Position numbers and translations under genes: made by a program. DNA of 7,143 nt from Bacteroidia bacterium. GTDB taxonomy: Bacteria > Bacteroidota > Bacteroidia > Flavobacteriales > Flavobacteriaceae. The DNA lies in assembly GCA_018679315.1 (NCBI GenBank), contig JAHHLF010000178.1, positions 1-7,143 on the forward strand. Direction: 5' to 3'. Shown here piece after piece: positions 5,970-7,143 of this stretch (the first letter of the stretch is position 1; every line of letters starts with the position of its first letter). The notes beneath the pieces are model-generated. The model was not told the DNA's origin. It searched no databases and was given only the letters and a program-made list of their open reading frames with translations.

Positions 5970-6389
5970 TTAATTGTGTTTATAAATCTTTTGTTTCGTT
6001 TTTTCGAATTCATGTAAATAGGCCACTTTTTGGTTTCCACGCTCCAAATTCTGGGCCAATAATTGTAACGCGCGCTTTGTTTCATTGTATGCGTACTCTG
6101 CTTCGCGTTGTTCCTGGTAGTTTTTACCAAAATATATGCCAAAAGCCAGAACGGCTACTGCTGCTACGGACAACCACCTATAGTTAAATCTTCTGGGTTT
6201 TAGTGGTACCGAACCGGTGAACTGTTCTTTCCTGGCTTCATTTAAATACTGGAAAAGGGGTTTAAACTCCGCTAATTCCTGAGAAACATCTCCTGAATTA
6301 AAATAGGACCTTAGTTCCTTTTCTTCAGCCGATGTGGTTTCGGCTTCAAAGTACTTGTCTAGTAATATTTTTATCTTATCCGATGCCAT
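5970..6389 (-). CDS. Single-pass membrane protein, probable anti-sigma factor
   Basis: The product is 139 residues with one transmembrane helix at about 72-88 (WLSVAAVAVLAFGIYFG). Basic residues before it (KPRRFNYR) place the N terminus in the cytoplasm, leaving about 50 residues in the periplasm, mostly a charged helix (YQEQREAEYAYNETKRALQLL). The cytoplasmic start ILLDKYFEAETTSAEEKELRSYF resembles the N-terminal region of Bacteroidota anti-sigma proteins. There is no His-x3-Cys-x2-Cys zinc motif and no large FecR-type periplasmic domain, so it belongs to neither classical class. The gene overlaps the sigma gene by 14 bases, a typical coupling of a sigma factor to its regulator. The anti-sigma role is therefore inferred from position, topology and the N-terminal pattern, not from a recognised catalytic or binding motif. 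Confidence 0.75.
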   Translation of the reverse strand: MASDKIKILLDKYFEAETTSAEEKELRSYFNSGDVSQELAEFKPLFQYLNEARKEQFTGSVPLKPRRFNYRWLSVAAVAVLAFGIYFGKNYQEQREAEYAYNETKRALQLLAQNLERGNQKVAYLHEFEKTKQKIYKHN

Positions 6390-6885
6390 ACTTGTGCTTT
6401 TCTAATAATTTTTCCCGTACTGCCTTCCGTGCTCTTGATAAGCTTACTCGTACAGTATTTGGCTTCATATTCAATAATGTTGCGATCTCCTCGAAATCGT
6501 ATTCTTCTACATCTCTCAGCTGCATTACCAGCTTTTGTTGCTCAGGTAATTCTTCCATGATCCGTTCTACCCAGGAAAGGCTGTCTATAGCCTCTACCTG
6601 CTGCTGCAAACTACTACCGGTAGCAGCGTAATTGCTGTGAACCAGTTTTAAGTTTGATGCGTGTTTGGATTTTAGTTTATCCAAACAAAAATTCTTTGTC
6701 ATCGTCATGGCGAATGCTTCTACATTGCGGTATTCGCTCATATCCGAGTTCTTATTCCACAATTTCATAAGAACTTCCTGAGTTGCGTCCTCAGCTTCTT
6801 CCCTCGAAACAAGCAACCTTTTTGCCAGCCGATACAGCTTATCCTTAAAAGGCATAACTACATCTAAAAACTCTCCTTGTGTCAT
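6376..6885 (-). CDS. ECF-type RNA polymerase sigma-70 factor
   Basis: The product is 169 residues and carries only sigma regions 2 and 4, the ECF (group IV) layout. Region 2 spans about residues 12-71; FKDKLYRLAKRLLVSREEAE followed by DATQEVLMKLW is the core-binding and -10 recognition helix set, and FAMTMTKNFCLDKLKSK is region 2.4. Region 4 spans about 104-160: ELPEQQKLVMQLRDVEEYDF, then EEIATLLNMKPNTVRVSLSRARK forms the helix-turn-helix that reads the -35 element. The start ATG at 6885 keeps the short N-terminal lead (MTQGEFLDVVMPFK). It is the first gene of a four-gene operon, overlapping the next gene by 14 bases. A candidate ECF promoter lies about 40-65 bases upstream, so autoregulation is likely. 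Target genes outside the operon cannot be seen. Confidence 0.95.
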   Translation of the reverse strand: MTQGEFLDVVMPFKDKLYRLAKRLLVSREEAEDATQEVLMKLWNKNSDMSEYRNVEAFAMTMTKNFCLDKLKSKHASNLKLVHSNYAATGSSLQQQVEAIDSLSWVERIMEELPEQQKLVMQLRDVEEYDFEEIATLLNMKPNTVRVSLSRARKAVREKLLEKHKYGIG

Positions 6886-6926
6886 TTCAGGTTGCTATCT
6901 TTCCGGTTCTGGTAATCTATAATCAA

Positions 6927-6967
6927 GACGACGCTTGGTCTAAATTGTTACAAAAAAGTTTTTTTTT
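6927..6967 (-). promoter_or_regulatory. Candidate ECF-type promoter of the sigma-factor operon
   Basis: Reading the minus strand, an A9 tract (complement of 6959-6967) and T6 stretch precede TGTAACA. GTAAC is the complement of 6947-6951 and resembles the AAC-containing -35 element of ECF promoters. CGTC (complement of 6927-6930), a classic ECF -10 core, lies 16 bases further on; a second overlapping CGTC copy is 3 bases closer. The A/T tracts could act as an UP element. A start near 6920 would give a leader of about 35 bases before the sigma ATG. There is no TAnnTTTG box in this leader. This fits autoregulation but is a pattern match only. Confidence 0.5.
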
Positions 6968-6991
6968 CCTGTAGATGTCAGTAATTTAGAC
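6938..6991. repeat. Inverted repeat in the divergent intergenic region
   Basis: GTCTAAATT (6938-6946) and AATTTAGAC (6983-6991) form a 9-base perfect inverted pair 36 bases apart. Each arm is next to a GTAA sequence on its own strand, so the units read TGTAACAATTTAGAC on the minus strand and AGTAATTTAGAC on the plus strand. The left arm lies inside the spacer of the candidate sigma promoter. It could be a binding site for a dimeric regulator or two facing promoter elements. In AT-rich DNA a 9-base match may also arise by chance. Confidence 0.35.
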
Positions 6992-7109
6992 ATTCTCAAA
7001 GCAAAAATCACCAAAGTAAACCCGGCCACCCTTTTATATACCCTAGGCACAGTATGGGCGGATTTCTTTGGAATGAAGTTTGCAGCGATAACTTGAAAAA
7101 ATTGAAAAG

Positions 7110-7143
7110 ATGAAAAAGTTTTATGCCTTGCTCCTGGGGTTGC
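7110..7143 (+). CDS. Start of an exported-protein gene, cut off by window edge
   Basis: Only 11 full codons are visible: MKKFYALLLGL, the positively charged start and hydrophobic core of a signal peptide. The ATG is preceded by an A-rich leader (AAAAAATTGAAAAG), the usual Bacteroidota start context. A possible weak promoter is TTTG at 7067-7070 with TAACTTGA at 7089-7096, 18 bases apart. The gene is divergent from the sigma-factor operon and shares a 224-base intergenic region with it. Its product cannot be identified. Confidence 0.6.
   Translation, partial: MKKFYALLLGL

Noticed and set aside
6332..6631. 99-codon plus-strand open frame opposite the sigma/anti-sigma junction
   Set aside because: It is antisense to the sigma region 4 helix-turn-helix; its Ser/Cys-rich translation is a shadow of that gene.
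6953..6967. A6-G-T9 stretch as a terminator
   Set aside because: It has no GC-rich stem, and it lies upstream of both divergent genes, so nothing would terminate there; an UP-like role is more plausible.
1..7143. Mobile element, CRISPR array, tRNA/rRNA or defence system
   Set aside because: I saw no terminal repeats, transposase or integrase motifs, regularly spaced repeats, cloverleaf or rRNA-like sequence. Genes are typical chromosomal ones for the lineage.

Overview
The window looks like chromosomal DNA of a marine-type member of the Flavobacteriaceae (Bacteroidota). The evidence is DUF4252 proteins, a FecR-unlike membrane protein overlapping an ECF sigma gene, a Haem_bd-type small cytochrome, a HEAT-like gene directly upstream of purB, and an exact Bacteroidota promoter box (TATCTTTG, matching TAnnTTTG) before purB. 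Shine-Dalgarno sequences are weak or absent and leaders are A-rich. I see no phage, IS, CRISPR, tRNA or rRNA. Ten complete genes and two edge-truncated genes are supported.

Layout. (1) Positions 1-1539, minus strand: a probable three-gene run of trmH-like tRNA/rRNA 2'-O-ribose methyltransferase, a membrane-anchored SRPBCC protein, and a VOC/glyoxalase-fold protein cut by the left edge. (2) Positions 1585-2280, plus: a class III sirtuin-type protein deacylase, divergent from trmH. (3) Positions 2243-2716, minus: a membrane-anchored CxxCH haem protein whose 3' end overlaps the sirtuin gene by 38 bases. (4) Positions 2753-4743, plus: a HEAT-like protein of unknown function (GTG start) followed by purB, which has its own predicted promoter. 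A perfect 9-bp hairpin after purB with A/T tracts on both sides looks like a bidirectional terminator. (5) Positions 4790-6885, minus: a four-gene operon of ECF sigma factor, overlapping single-pass membrane protein (probable anti-sigma factor), periplasmic DUF4252 protein, and DUF4252-like lipoprotein. (6) Positions 6886-7109: a 224-bp divergent intergenic region with a candidate ECF-type promoter and an inverted repeat, then the first codons of an exported protein at 7110.

How the genes fit together. The sigma/anti-sigma/DUF4252 operon is the only part that resembles a dedicated system: an envelope-signalling module in which the sigma factor is probably held by the membrane protein and the two exported DUF4252 proteins may sense or respond. 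The promoter-like sequence upstream suggests autoregulation. The rest is housekeeping or small accessory functions: purine synthesis, RNA modification and NAD-dependent deacylation. I do not see convincing evidence of a wholly new system. The most open questions are the DUF4252 module, the purB-linked HEAT-like protein and the sirtuin that lacks its zinc cysteines.
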